From Sarcocystis neurona (Eukaryota; Apicomplexa; Conoidasida; Eucoccidiorida; Sarcocystidae): a stretch of 64,000 nt of DNA. Below are positions 12,858-24,700 of the stretch, in pieces. The notes below the pieces were generated by a model. It did not search any database. It saw nothing but the letters and a program-made list of their open reading frames with translations, and was not told the origin of the DNA. The stretch is taken from NCBI GenBank assembly GCA_000727475.1, contig KL647332.1, positions 1 to 64,000 of the forward strand, in the 5' to 3' direction. A program made the translations under genes and the position numbers. Numbering within the stretch: the stretch's first letter is position 1; each line of letters opens with the position of its first letter.

Positions 12858-13190
12858 ATGCACTGCGGGTACTGGGTGCACCATCTTCTGCTCTTGGGTC
12901 TACACTACTTGACGAGTATCTCTTATTGTGGCAGTTCAATGGAATCACAGGTGCGTGCATTCTTCCCTCAGATGCAAACATACGCTTACGATCTCCCAAC
13001 AGCGTGCGCAGTTCGGGTAATATCCCTCAATGGCATCAGTTCCCAACATAGTATTGATTGTGTGGCTCGCGTGTGTTACGGGCAACAAGTTATCCGTGGA
13101 ATTCGTGTTTCTGCCAGCGCTACGGTCTATAAAAACAAGCTAAGCATATCATTCCCGAGCTACACATCACGTTTCTTTGCAACATTGTGA
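12858..13190 (+). CDS. Hypothetical secreted-type protein or exon, 110 aa
   Basis: ATG-to-TGA frame of 110 codons. Residues about 6-22 (WVHHLLLLGLHYLTSIS) form a hydrophobic stretch followed by small residues, which could be a signal peptide. The rest is of mixed composition with several Cys. No family is recognised. A minus frame (12691-12999) overlaps the first half. Confidence 0.33.
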   Translation: MHCGYWVHHLLLLGLHYLTSISYCGSSMESQVRAFFPQMQTYAYDLPTACAVRVISLNGISSQHSIDCVARVCYGQQVIRGIRVSASATVYKNKLSISFPSYTSRFFATL

Positions 13191-13780
13191 CTGTGACTGC
13201 GCAGCTTGGGGGCCCTGCACTCTTCGAAGGGTGGAACAGTCTATAGTACACCGTTTTCTAAGCTCAATAGAGCAGAATATTAGAAGCTACATCCCTTTCT
13301 TTGCTCAGCAGCCATTACGTTTCCAGCTTTTCTGGGGCGATTCCACGAGAACACGATATTAATACGCACGTTGTACTACAGAGGCTAATGAATGTTACTG
13401 CTTGGAATGCGGTTACCATATGGCAAAAGACGAGTTGAATCTGGCGGATCCTCGTCACTCATAACTTTAGCATATATTAAATGATTAAACAGTAACGTTG
13501 TGAGACCGCAGCACTGAGGGGCTACAACTACGTTCGCTTTCAACGCTGAACGTGAGGTGTCACTCGTCGCTTCCTGGGCTGTCGGCACCATAATTCCACC
13601 AAGGATTAGTCAACGGCGCTCGCGTGAAATCATCCGGTCGGTATAGATTCTGTGGAGCCTGTGACACCACCTAAATTGCTGTCGCCGACGGTGACGTACC
13701 TCTGACGAAAGCATAATTTTACTAGAGTATGCGACGTACCATTTTGCCAGCGCAGAACAATTTAAAGTGCACGCCCGCAG

Positions 13781-14286
13781 TTAATGTGACGCCACAAGAA
13801 GGTTCAGTTTGTCCACATGTGAAACGGTCAACCCTCCGACCCCGAGCTTCGATTCAAGCAACCCGCGCAGCCTGCGCTCTACAGTTAGATTCCCCCAACT
13901 GCCTGTCTTCATCAATATTATATTGGCCTGGGGCGCTCTCAGATACGTTACGCGCAGTGTGTCACCTGTAATGGTTGGTTCTTCGCTTGCTCTACGACAA
14001 ACAGAAACGAGCAAGATTTTCGTTCGTACAAGTGACAATTACTAATTCATCCGCGCAAACGTCTCAGCTGACTGCGTGACGTTAATGGGCCTACACTCGC
14101 CGCCCGCCGGAGGGTGACAATTCTGACATAGGCTATCGTTTCAGGAGAAATTATCAACATATCTAAAACAAGGAGTCGCATGTCCCCTGAGTCCAGTTCT
14201 GTTGCGGACATGCTGACGATATAATCTTTCCTGTCCTGAACAATCTTCCTATTCTGTCCTGCGTACGTGCACGAATGTTTGTCCAC
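13781..14286 (-). CDS. Hypothetical gene, two adjacent minus frames (probable exons)
   Basis: Two consecutive minus frames. The 5' one (14286-14047, 79 codons) contains SATELDSGDMRLLVLDMLI. The 3' one (14038-13781, 85 codons) contains GDTLRVTYLRAPQANI. By hand count about 70% and 64% of codons begin with a purine, typical of coding DNA. They differ in phase and would need an intron or frameshift between them. GDTLRVTYL is faintly like the GDSVTVSYD segment of the 33-kb family, too weak to claim homology. Confidence 0.4.
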
Positions 14287-15080
14287 AGTTTAAAAAAAGA
14301 AGAGGAAATCAACTGTCGCCTCAATGCGTGCGTACGTCCTTTGCCACCCCAAAAAAGGACTGAGAAGGCTAGCCTGCTTCCTGCTTTTCAGTCAATACGC
14401 TGCATTTGACGCGTACGTTCTGTCACAGAGAGCATTAGTTGACCTTCCCATTAGTCCTTAAGATGGGACACTCGCTTCGTTAGTCGCACGTTTGCAAGAC
14501 TCAAAAGTACTCTAGCATACACGGGCACCGTAGAGATGGCTAGTTTCTCACCAGACAGTGTTGCCCAAAATATTCGTCTATAGAATTAGTCAAAGCGACA
14601 GGTTTTTAAAAAAAACTCAAGTGTATATCACGCGCTGTGAAAATCCCTCTGTTTTATTGTCTCGAACGTGCAGCAGCGTGATATGCATGGCGAATGAATT
14701 TCCTTGTTCAGTCGACTTCAACTAAACTCTGCAGTCAAGAAACATGGAGCTAAGCTCTTATATAACTTCCGCCTGCAACACTGGACGACCTTTCCGTCCT
14801 TATATTCTGTATTCAGCTTCCGCAGCCCCTACCGTGGGCCGACATTTAGCCGATCCGCCTGTTGGTCTGCTACACGTTCACGTTGACCCCGACGCCCCGC
14901 TGCTGCACGGTCTTCCCTACAGTTTCCCCTAATTAACATTGATCGGCGCAGTTCATCAGTAATTCCTCGAGGGCCACAAGGTGTACAAGCGTCCAAGCCC
15001 ATATTTTACGGGGACCAACTGTCCTGCTTTAGTGCGGTGAAGCTCTATCGACATGTTTCATCCGAAGCACATTCTGTGCC
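14287..15080. other. Stretch without a supported gene
   Basis: No convincing frame. Two 60-codon plus frames at 14704-14932 overlap in different phases. It leads into the telomere-like repeat. Confidence 0.5.
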
Positions 15081-15292
15081 ACCCTAAACCCTAAACAATA
15101 TAACTAAAACCCTGGAATCGAGAAACCCTAAAAACTCAAAACCCTAGTTCCTAACCTCGAAACCCTAGACACCCTGAGGACACTAAACTAAAGGCCGTAT
15201 ACGTAAAACACTTAAAACTAAAAATCCTCAAAACCTGAGCCGTATAAACACTAAAACGCCTAAAAACCTATAAGCTAAACCCTTTAGGACGT
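15081..15292 (+). repeat. Interstitial degenerate telomere-type repeat
   Basis: The block opens with near-perfect ACCCTAAACCCTAAAC and continues for about 200 bases with many variants of AAACCCT (AAAACCCTGG, GAAACCCTAAAA, AAAACCCTAG, CTAAACCCTTTAGG). The strand is C/A-rich with almost no G until the end. AAACCCT is the telomere repeat of coccidia such as Toxoplasma and Eimeria, and internal copies are frequent in Eimeria chromosomes. Here it lies inside unique sequence, so it is interstitial. Confidence 0.85.
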
Positions 15293-15613
15293 CGTTACTC
15301 CTTGCCGGAGTGGCCTCGTCGTGTCCTCTTTACGCCACAAGTGCGTGTTTGCTCTCTCGCGGATAAAAAATCCTCCACTTTCTTGTTCATTGGGATTTCT
15401 GCCTGCACAAGTGTTACTGAAGCCTCAACGGGAAATGATGTTAAGCTCCCCTAGAGATTCGTAGGCAACCAATCCCGGTGATCATTCCACATACCTCAGG
15501 AGACTTGTTCCCAGTTGCGTTTTGCACTCGTCCGTACACGAACCTGCTCTGGCCAGAATAGTCGCACGTTGTGTTTACCTAGTCATACCCACGGGAGGAA
15601 CATACGTCCACCA

Positions 15614-15733
15614 CAACACACTGAGTGCCTTAGAAAGCGACGACATCACGATAAAGGTTTGCATTCATACGAAAAACACGCTGAGTGCTTTATAAGGTGA
15701 CGATCTCACCATAAAGATTTGCATCCGTATGAA
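15614..15733 (-). repeat. 60-bp in-frame tandem duplication
   Basis: Two copies, offset 60 bases, anchored by CTGAGTGC(C/T)TTA and ATAAAG(G/A)TTTGCAT. On the minus strand both read in one phase as MQIFMVRSSPYKALSV and MQTFIVMSSLSKALSV, separated by a stop. The 20-codon period keeps frame and several changes are conservative, so this may be a duplicated exon fragment. Confidence 0.6.
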
Positions 15734-16020
15734 ACTGTTACCCAGGCAGCCACCGCCACGAACACTTCTCATGATCCCCACTCTACGCTGGAAAACAATG
15801 GTGCTCAGGCACGGCCGTTCTCCTTTCCCCGAGTCGGCACACATAGGGAGGACATCACCGTCCATGAACACAGGTTTGAAACGCTAATGTGGAGGCCGGA
15901 CACGCCCGTGCTGGCACTGGGCAGGAGGCGGGATAAGAACCCATCAAGTCACAGTCGTCAATAAACGAGCATTTTCTTTTTACACATGTCAGTTAGCTGG
16001 AACTCGCCGGTCACGCTCAA

Positions 16021-16137
16021 GTGCGTGACACACACCTTTTTGTAGAGAGAGCCAGATTTCTCTACAGGCAGCTTATCCATAAAATCTCGTTTGTGCAGTG
16101 CACAACCTTGCAGCCGACCGCTCGCCGTCCGCTGGCC
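16021..16137 (-). pseudogene. Decayed copy of the neighbouring exon
   Basis: This matches 16319-16432 at an offset of about 293 bases, including 33 identical bases at 16104-16136. In the aligned minus frame it reads ASGRRAVGCKVVHCTNEILW against ASGRRAVGCKVLHSTSETLW in the other copy, then meets stops. Differences are mostly conservative in the shared part, as for a coding duplicate that has since died. Confidence 0.55.
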
Positions 16138-16138
16138 C

Positions 16139-16624
16139 CTAAGGACACAGTGTGAGCTGCCAGACACTAGTGTTGTCGCTGTTCAACTCCCACCGAAATA
16201 TAGGTCCCCTGTCGCGTACCTCGTCTATTCTCTTTTCCATTGTACTTATGTTCGGTAGCATAGAGATGCATACCTTTTTAAAGAATATCCGCCATCCATC
16301 AGATTCCCGTACCACAGAGCGTGAACACGTTTCCGTGGAGAGAGGCAGATTTTTGTGTATGTAGCTAACCCATAAAGTCTCACTTGTCGAATGCAAAACC
16401 TTGCAGCCGACCGCTCGCCGTCCGCTGGCTGCGGCTAGAAACAACTGACGGATAAAAGGCATGTGTTCCCCGTTAACCCAGAGTTCTGCTTGCTGAGCAG
16501 GACCAAATGCATACATCCTGTCACCACAACGAGAGGTAGACAGCGAGACGCAGAACCTTTCCGTCTTCGTCGCTTTGTCTCTTTGAAGCTTACTGTGCAA
16601 CAGCCTGCCACAAGCGTCGCTCAT
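16139..16624 (-). CDS. Hypothetical protein or exon, 161 aa
   Basis: One of the longest uninterrupted frames of the left half. It contains ELWVNGEHMPFIRQLFLAA, then ASGRRAVGCKV, then a basic/hydrophobic segment and an acidic patch, MEKRIDEVRDRG. The protein-level match of part of it to the decayed block at 16021-16137 supports the strand and phase. No domain, signal peptide or family is recognised. Introns may extend it; I see no strong splice site within. Confidence 0.45.
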   Translation of the reverse strand: MSDACGRLLHSKLQRDKATKTERFCVSLSTSRCGDRMYAFGPAQQAELWVNGEHMPFIRQLFLAAASGRRAVGCKVLHSTSETLWVSYIHKNLPLSTETCSRSVVRESDGWRIFFKKVCISMLPNISTMEKRIDEVRDRGPIFRWELNSDNTSVWQLTLCP

Positions 16625-19600
16625 TCATCTTACTTATCAACCAAAGTGAAGAGCCGCACATTGAGTAAACGACGGCGTCGTGGATACACAAGGAATATGT
16701 AGAGGGGACACCTTTGATGAATTGTCATCAACTTTCTCCAAGTGATACATCGAGAGACAGTCTACCCATACGCAAAAGCCCTAGCATTCACGCGGGCAAG
16801 TAAAGTACAGCACACCGGGTAAGGATTTGCTCGAGAAACTATGAAGTTTACTGCTATTACTGTGGTTTAGCGTCACGCATTCCAGAATTAGAGTGCTCTT
16901 AAAAGTGATCCCAGCGCACTGACTCCCCTAGCGAGACTCACACTCGTGCAGAAGCCTACACAACACATTAATCTGCATTGATTCGCGTTGATATTTATGT
17001 CGTGCAACTGGAGTCCTGTAGAATCGTATGAAAAATTTTACCTCTAGTATGTAGAGCCTCCTTCGTCGTCGTTTTGCACTCAAGGCTACAATATTCGCCT
17101 TTGATGAATTCTCAATCCTGACTCGCCATCCAGCTGCGGCAACACAGAGGCTGAGCGACGGCTATTCTAAGCCCAGATGATTGTCTCGGAGATGAGCTTT
17201 CGTCTCCAGGAGACAGTCGCGAAGTTGGAGATGCTCGCATTGGAAACTGAAAATTTTGGCCTTCTCATCCCGATGAGCTCTTCCTTTGTGCCCCCACAGA
17301 TTACCTCCCAGTGTTGCGTTAAAACATGACATCAAAACAATCAAAATGCACACCCTCAAGGTTGAAACACTGTGACAAGGGGTGTCACACCCTCGTGATA
17401 GAAGCGTACGAAACATCCGTTATGCATGAACCCCTTCCGCGTCTGCCGACCGAAACTTAATCTCAAAGCCCCCAACATCGTCTTCACCCCAAGCTTTGGG
17501 ACTCGTGACGGACTTTTCCCGTACACGAACAAAAAAACTATCTACGTGGAGCACACGCCATTTTTCTGGTGGCTCAGTCTCCTCTTGGTCACCGAAGCGT
17601 CCGAGTTTCAATGTCAGAGCTAGAGCAATTCCACTTTACATTACATCATAGTGTTACCATCACGGGCGCGGACCACAATGGCATCGCCGTTGCGATGTCA
17701 TCTGACAGTGACAACACTGTCAGATGCAGCCCGACAGCCATTCACGTATTAGGTGCCTGCAGTGGGAAATGGAATGCAGCAGCATTAGCAGAAGTGTTAC
17801 GTGCCCGACGTGACAGGAGTTTCGCAAAAGATAGTAATTCAGAGCCCCCAACCTGAGCTCACCAGTGCCTGGATGACGCAGAGCCTCACCGAGAAATAAT
17901 TCTTCGATGTTGTTCACCCATTCTCAGGTGAGACAACGTATTCTTCTGCACGGATAGGTATGAGAGCAACGTCCTGGAGTAAAAGTGCATTACTGTCATC
18001 ACGAATGTCCCCGGCTCGAGAAGTCACAAGCGTGAATACCTTCCATTATCCCACTCAACTTCGACTGCGAACTCATAATTCCATGTTTAGAGGGTCGAAG
18101 CGCATGACCTGTTTTTTCGTGCAGTCGAGGAACCAGGAGCCTCCACTATCTGTAAGCTTTGTCCGTCAAGTCGCAGGTGGTCCTTCCTCGTGGTGAGCCG
18201 GACGCTTGCAAAAACAGCGTCTAGGTGTGGACTTTTTCCAACTGCAGGGTACCTTTTGTTCTTACACGCTAAGATATCGGCGGCGACCGATGTGAGCCTG
18301 TTCGGCTTTGGCTGGTGGACACTACGCTCTGCCCTATCGATTTCATCTTTGGCTACACCACGGTTGGGAGCTCATGTCCTCGGAGAGGAAAGCAGTGTCT
18401 TTTTGGTTCCCTTGCACACTTTGAAACGTGTTTTACAGTGACGATGTCAGCTCTGTCTAAACTGGTGACTACGCAGTCCCACATGCCCTCTATTATCCCC
18501 CCACTGCCAGTCGGAACACGTCACGAATCCTCCCGGCCCGGCTCATCTTATGAGTCATGGTTTCCGTCCCGCCACCCAGTGATGCCAAGTGAGAATCTGC
18601 TTCACATTCGGCGTTTGTGCGACTTCCTTTCGACGACTTTCTGCTCGCTTTCGCATTCGGCGCCTTCAAAATGCCCAGTTGACCTGTCTTCACGCACTTT
18701 GTTTGCTAACACGCCAACGTCTCCATTGCGACTCGAAATTTTTCCGTTGCACACAGTCTGCGATACTTTGAGACTTCTTCCCAGCATTTTGAGCCATTGA
18801 GAGCACGCGCTTTCGCGGCAGTTGTTTGTGGAGTTGTAAATCTTAATAAAGACAGTACGATATTTCATGCCAGACTGTACCTGGAGATGCAAATGTCTGT
18901 GGATTGCGTTGTTTTATTCGCGTCGTATCTCACGTCCTCTCCTGTGGCCATCGTTCCACGTTTCATCCCCTCAGCAACCTGCTGCTATGACAAAGAGCGA
19001 GAACAAATATACAGGATGAGATACAAATCATCCTGCGAGGGAAATGTAGCTTTTAGACCATCGTTCACGAATCCTCAGCATCTTCCCTTAGCACACAGAT
19101 TAGTATCGATCTGTACGGAGGCATCCTCTGTCTAAGTCACAAGATACTTTTCGGTAGCTGATACGGTCCTCTGCTGCTTTGTGCTTCTTTGCCCCCTCCT
19201 TCCACAGGGACGCAGTCGAAGGCTACTCCATTTGCTTCTGAGTTTGACTTACTAGCTCTGCTCAGTGCTCTCATTCACAATGCACTACCCTAGGATGTGA
19301 ACAGCCATCTGATCCTCTGCTTCAGATGAACTACCACCGCCTTGTCCCCGTGCCCTTTTGCAGTTCAGCCGTAAAGCAGTAGACTCGTTCCAAAAGAACC
19401 AAACAACTGCTTTTGTACGCGCGCGTTGACTCCACGTTTATCCTCTGTTGTGAGTCGTCTCTCAACTGGACTGTCTGCTAGTTCTCATTTTCCACATGTT
19501 GCTGCAATCACCGAGTACACTACAGGTATTATGTGTGTTACGATACCGGCTTGCCAATAAAGTTAGTTCAGGAATCCTGTTTTTCCGCAATTTACAACAT

Positions 19601-20191
19601 CTTGCAAACCCATGAGTGTCCTCCGCTTCTTGGTATATTGCAGGGTGAAACAAGTCTCAGTTTACCACAGGTCTCTTAAAGTGGTGGCTTCTTATGGGGT
19701 GGTAGATTTGACACTGCCACTTAACATCCTCTCATGTTGGGAATCGCCGTTCTCCGGTCACCTTTTCTACTTAAGCTCACCGCTCCCCAAACGCAACCAG
19801 CTCACACCCCGGAACTCGTGATGGCGTGTACCACAAAATGAAGTACCTAACGTACAACAGTAATTATTCCGAGATCTCAACGTTGTATACCAGAAGCGGG
19901 ATTGCACGTTTTGCGGCAGTGATTCTACCCACACCACAGGGCGCGCTGGCGTCCAGCTTCTGATGTAGCTGCCGCCTCGGAAGCAACCATAACAAAAGTA
20001 GATAGGGCCAACTAAGTGTTCTCTTCTCGTAATACGTGTCCAATATAGACTGCACGTAGAGGGTTCAGTAACGTTTTTTCTAGCACTGATGTAAACCGGC
20101 GAAGGCGGGCCTTCACCAGTTTTCACAAGCTCGCTGGGTCGTCAGACCCCTAGTTTGCCATGTGTCGACTCATTCAGCGTATGCACTATTC
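16625..20191. other. Stretch with weak frames only
   Basis: Overlapping frames of 60-160 codons on both strands (for example 18315-18800 plus, 19767-20126 minus). None shows repeats, motifs or clear splice sites. The one clear structure is the hairpin at 17699-17726. Confidence 0.45.
17699..17726. repeat. Perfect 12-bp hairpin
   Basis: CATCTGACAGTG and CACTGTCAGATG pair perfectly around the 4-nt loop ACAA. There is no following T run and no adjacent supported gene, so terminator or cis-element roles are unproven. Confidence 0.8.
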
Positions 20192-20566
20192 CTACATTCC
20201 GTGTTTTTTCCGCTGGTTCAGTGCCGATACATCTGGCGAGACCGTCTTTGATGTACCGACCACAAACAAAACCTTTTTTTGCATGTAAGGTCCACGACTT
20301 GCACATGAGCATGTTCCAGGGGTCTCAACGCGTTGCATCCTTGGCATAGAAACAGGCAGGCCTCTCTGCCTGCAGACGAGCCACACGAACGTTTCCAGCA
20401 AGGACCTGACGTGACTTGTTACTACGTCAATCTCCACAGCACTCTCAACGACACAGGGTCTTCCAGTGGTCGTATCCAGAGCAGTTATCATATTCACAGT
20501 GACCGTACTGTCAGGATTCAACCGACCTGCCGTTTCAACTGGACATACGTACTTCTTGCCTCCCAC
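20192..20566 (-). CDS. Hypothetical protein or exon, 124 aa
   Basis: ATG-started minus frame. Of the first 50 codons 41 begin with a purine, among the strongest coding signatures in the left half. It reads GGKKYVCPVETAGRLNPDS, then TVTVNMITALDTTTGRPCVV and VESAVEIDVVTSHVRSLLE. The last third has a weaker codon pattern and may run into an intron. No signal peptide or known family is recognised. DSTVTV is faintly similar to the DSVTVS segment of the 33-kb family. Confidence 0.5.
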   Translation of the reverse strand: MGGKKYVCPVETAGRLNPDSTVTVNMITALDTTTGRPCVVESAVEIDVVTSHVRSLLETFVWLVCRQRGLPVSMPRMQRVETPGTCSCASRGPYMQKKVLFVVGTSKTVSPDVSALNQRKKHGM

Positions 20567-21375
20567 CTCCTATACCGATACTTGGCACGATGGCTGCTTC
20601 TCCGCTTGACAACGCAGTGTCACCTCTTTTCGTTAGCTCTTTCTTTCTACCCAGGTTCCGCAAAGAACTATCGTCCTCTTCATCGGCTACGTGCACAGCG
20701 AGACTTGCACGGACTACCCGCCCCTATGCGTGTCGCGCCCCGCTCGACCACTGCTCCCCACACTACTCGACGCGCCAAAAAGAAGGACGCTTCTAAACAG
20801 AAAGAATATTATCTTTTCTGTGCCAAGGCTGCCATTCTCCGACGAGCTCTACAGTGTGCAGACACTGCAGAACATACAGCGACTTTGTACACAGTGCATC
20901 GCTGCTTCGTTTGCTACTGTGGGTCATTCCGCTCCGGCTGAGCGTTCTTCACAGTACATCGTTCGGCCCAACATCCACACCGAACAGGAATGACCATGTG
21001 GCTGGTGTTCTCACCGTTGTTGTGGCACAGGTTGTACAATTAAACATGGCCGCACAAGCCTGACTCTGTAAATTCAGGGGAACAATCGTCCTGAAAGTTC
21101 CAGAAGAATGACCTTCCACTCATACGGGGTAAGCAATCACGAGATATACATGTGTGACTCCTATGAACTGGCTGAGACCAACCAGGTCCTGCTCGCTTGT
21201 TCGCGAAGACAGGTGCTGTTCATGGAGTGTCCTTCCAGCTGATGCTCTCCTTTATTAAACTGAACACAAGCTGTACCTAGAGCTTTGGAGAACGCAAAGC
21301 CACAACTTCGCTCAGGCAGAATATTGCTTTGTTAAGAGTTGTGGAAAGCGCACACATAATAGCTCTTCCTCAGTA
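20567..21375. other. Stretch without a supported gene
   Basis: Several plus frames overlap (20333-20941, 20691-20993) with mixed low-information composition. No splice signal or motif can be singled out. Confidence 0.4.
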
Positions 21376-21718
21376 TCGGGTGAAGCTCTTCGGCAGCTAG
21401 AGGTCGTCCTTTGTTTCAGATTTTGTTGAGGCCGTCAAATACGCGAGATCCATAGTAATTCTCTCCACATTGACTAACGCCTGCTCAGCCGCAAATTTGT
21501 TTTCCATCGCCTGGTGAAGCTCCACGGCAGCTAGATGTGGTCCCTTGTTTCGATTTTATTGGTCGGTCGATTATCTTCGTTATAAATTTTCCCACTGCGA
21601 CGCATACAAAGGCCGTCAAGGACCCGAGGTTCACAGTGATTCCCCTCATGTTGACTAAGACCTGCTCAGCTGCAAATCGTAAAGACCAACAGCAGCACCT
21701 CCGGGGTGCACGTACCAC
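21376..21718 (-). CDS. Tandemly duplicated hypothetical exon
   Basis: Two copies about 133 bases apart share GGTGAAGCTC, CGGCAGCTAGA, GGCCGTCAA and TTGACTAA(C/G)(G/A)CCTGCTCAGC. In the same minus phase the 3'-lying plus-coordinate copy reads AEQVLVNMRGITVNLGSLTA and the other AEQALVNVERITMDLAYLTA. Most differences are conservative (V/A, M/V, V/M, N/D, G/A), as expected if both were once coding. The second copy has an extra stretch of about 35-50 bases, and the first meets a stop soon after. Function unknown. Confidence 0.45.
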
Positions 21719-24700
21719 AGGCTTCGCGAAACAACTAGTGAGGCATTCAGGCTGCCGTTAATTGAGGGCCCTCTACTTTTCACAGTTCCTCTAACGAACT
21801 CTGCCTGCTTCACAGGCTGCATCCACTGTCCAGGTCACCCTTACATATATATATATATATATCAGGTGGAGTTGCGGATGTGTATAAGTGGTTGAGACGG
21901 AAAGATAACGGGAAATGCTTCGTCCAGGTACTGCCCTTGAATTCTCATGCGTTGGTTGGCCTGCTGAAGAAAAGCAACTGATCGGAGCTGTCTGCCTGCC
22001 TGCAGGGTCAACGCTGTTGCGCGGCCAGACCATACGTCCAATCTAACTTTTCCCTGATATCATAAGAAACCCTAAGAGGAAAGACCCCTGCGAATGGAAA
22101 GAGCCGGCACGACAACGTGTGCATGGTGTGAGGCCTTATCTTCTGTCATTGAATGTTTTGGATGCACTATAGGTACTAAGAGTGGTAGGTGTGATGCACT
22201 TCCACATGGTGTATGATGTCGTCCTGTATGAGAGACGTCCAGAAAATTCTTTTACCAAGAACGTTGCATCATGCTTCGTCCTTCTGTAAGCTAACCCTGA
22301 GAGACTAGCAGGCGCTGCTGGATGACATTGCAGGTTGATATACCGCAGAAGCACGTGGCAAACGCACACGCGTGGATCGTCCGTGTGGTCCTGCAGAGTG
22401 GTTGTCTGAATAATGAAAAATTTTTGACGTTACCTCCCGACTGCATGCATCTAGGGCCCCCTATAAGACAGAACACCATCCACCATCTGATGGCAACCAT
22501 CACTCACGCACTCACGTTGCAAAACTCCACCTACAGTCCCCCAGGCTTCACGGGAGACACTCTTGTTTCATTAGCGTAACGATTTTGCAGCTAAAGCCCA
22601 GGCAGACTGCCTGCATGTGACCTCTCCTTGCAGTATGTCGCTCCAACCTTCCGTGCTTCATTCTAGGTGACAGTCTTGCAACTCTCACCAAATCCTGCAT
22701 AATACAACGCCTCACGAAAAAGCTCTGAGGTTGAAGCTGTACACCTTCACTTGTGCAGTTACATCAGATGCGGCGAAGTGGTAAAGCAACACAAGAGCTG
22801 AATCACAGCGCATTCAGTCTGGCAGCTTCAACGACAGGGTGCACACACGGCTTTTTTCGTCTCGGTCGTATAGCAATAGAGCAAACACCTAATCACTGCC
22901 GCCCGCTCCAAGCCTGCAAGGACGCTACATTATTTCTTCCAGCCCTGAAGGCCCCTGCGCGGATCATCGACTTCTTCGCATGCACCTGACATATCTACAC
23001 CCTTCCCGCCTTCCTCTCAGTGAAGGGGTCGTCACTACAACAGCTGCTACTCGTCGTGCGTTCCTTTCCGAAACAGAATGTCCCAATCGCCCCCACCTTC
23101 TAAGGCAAGGCAGGGCAACACAGAGGAGTGCTCCAGCTCAGTCGTTACAGAACTCCGTCCTCGCTTCTTCTACACCTTAGAACATTACCCCCTTTGCGTC
23201 TTCAGCGTGTCGGATGGGTTACCCAAGTGTTCTACACCACAAGATGCCACAGGAAATCCGGGTGACACTACTTAATAAAGTGCCTGTGTTTAGCGTCCTC
23301 TTGAGCGCTACCTCCAAAATAGCCGTATGCCGCCATTCGTCTCCTAGCGATGGATCCGAAAACGCTTCGCTCATCACCTCTTGCGTAAGTAACATGTACA
23401 GATCGTCCAGGCTGATGGATCCAGATGCGCTTAGGTCTCCTAACATTGCTCGTCAACGCCCACCGCTACTTCTGGGTTTCCCTACAGATGGTTGCGATTA
23501 ATTCTTTATGGTGCGTCTCTGACGGCCTCCCTCGGCGTAGCCGAAAGGCTTGCCTTGCACGTAGACTCTCGCTACACGATTTTCCCTGGGTTTCATTTGT
23601 GAAGGAAAATTCGTCCTAAACAGCATGTTGGCTCCCCTGATAACACTGCCAACCTCCATAAACGGGTCACGTGAGCGGTGTGCATCCTTCGAAGTATCCG
23701 TTCTGGACCCAATCCCGGCGGAATCGGCAGGCGATGCGGTTCCTTGCAGACAGGGCGACACACATCCTTCATCTTTCCTCAGGTCCCCACGCGAGCTTGT
23801 CCATCCTCCGCCGCAACATTTCAGGAGATCACCACCTTCCTTCGCCTGAGGGCCGAAGTGACCGAATGGATTAAAGTTCTTGAGTCACTTTTCCACGCCG
23901 TGGATCCAAATTCAAATTCCAGCACTCCGTACACAACTCTTCACCAGACTCACGTCTAGCATATATCACTAGACATCCTATGCTGTACACGTCCACTAAG
24001 GTGCGGTGTAGTTGACGCTCTTGAGCGGGCTTTCCCACTTGCTTTGCACCGTTTTTTCCTGCTGTCTACACACATACAGAGAATGGGCACCCAATCTCCC
24101 TTGTTTCCTTTTCAACTGAATGCCTTGGGAGCTCTCATCCCCAGCGTGTCATTTAGGAGGCTTTTCAGCCACCCTCATATCTGTGTCAGATATCTGGACA
24201 CTGCGTAGGTGCTCGCACACTGTTTAAAGTGTACAAAAGGTATCAGTTATTAGGACCTGATTGTGGTGTGAGTCCCCTGCAGTTTTCGATACTTTTACTC
24301 ACCGGCGCCGCCTAAATTTGCTATGCAGTTGCAGTTGGTCAAGGGTCTGTAGTTATCACGCTAATTGTAATGCCAAGAGAGGAAACAGACGCAAAAGAAA
24401 AAAGGTCCTATCGTTGAGATTCATCAAATGCGCAAGAGCAGCAGACACGAAGAAAATCCTGCAGGCTACACCAAGCCTGCGCGCCTTCGAAGGAACAAAT
24501 TGCCTACTGCTGTACTGCCTGACTAGGCAGTACTCCTTGCTACGGTTCATCGGATGTTTTGCCATAGGCTCACCTAGTGTGCAGCGTCGACTACATTCTC
24601 CGGCGATGGTGTCGCAGTGAAACATACCTTGTCTCCCACGCTCTATTCCCGCGTTTCCGCACATGCTCTTACGCGCCGCTGCTGACCACTGTTGTGGCGA

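Noticed and set aside
23850..23930. tRNA-like string: TGACCGAATGG resembles an A box and AATTCAAATTC a B box at normal spacing.
   Set aside because: The T, D and acceptor stems do not pair and no convincing anticodon stem forms. At most a tRNA-derived relic; chance is as likely.
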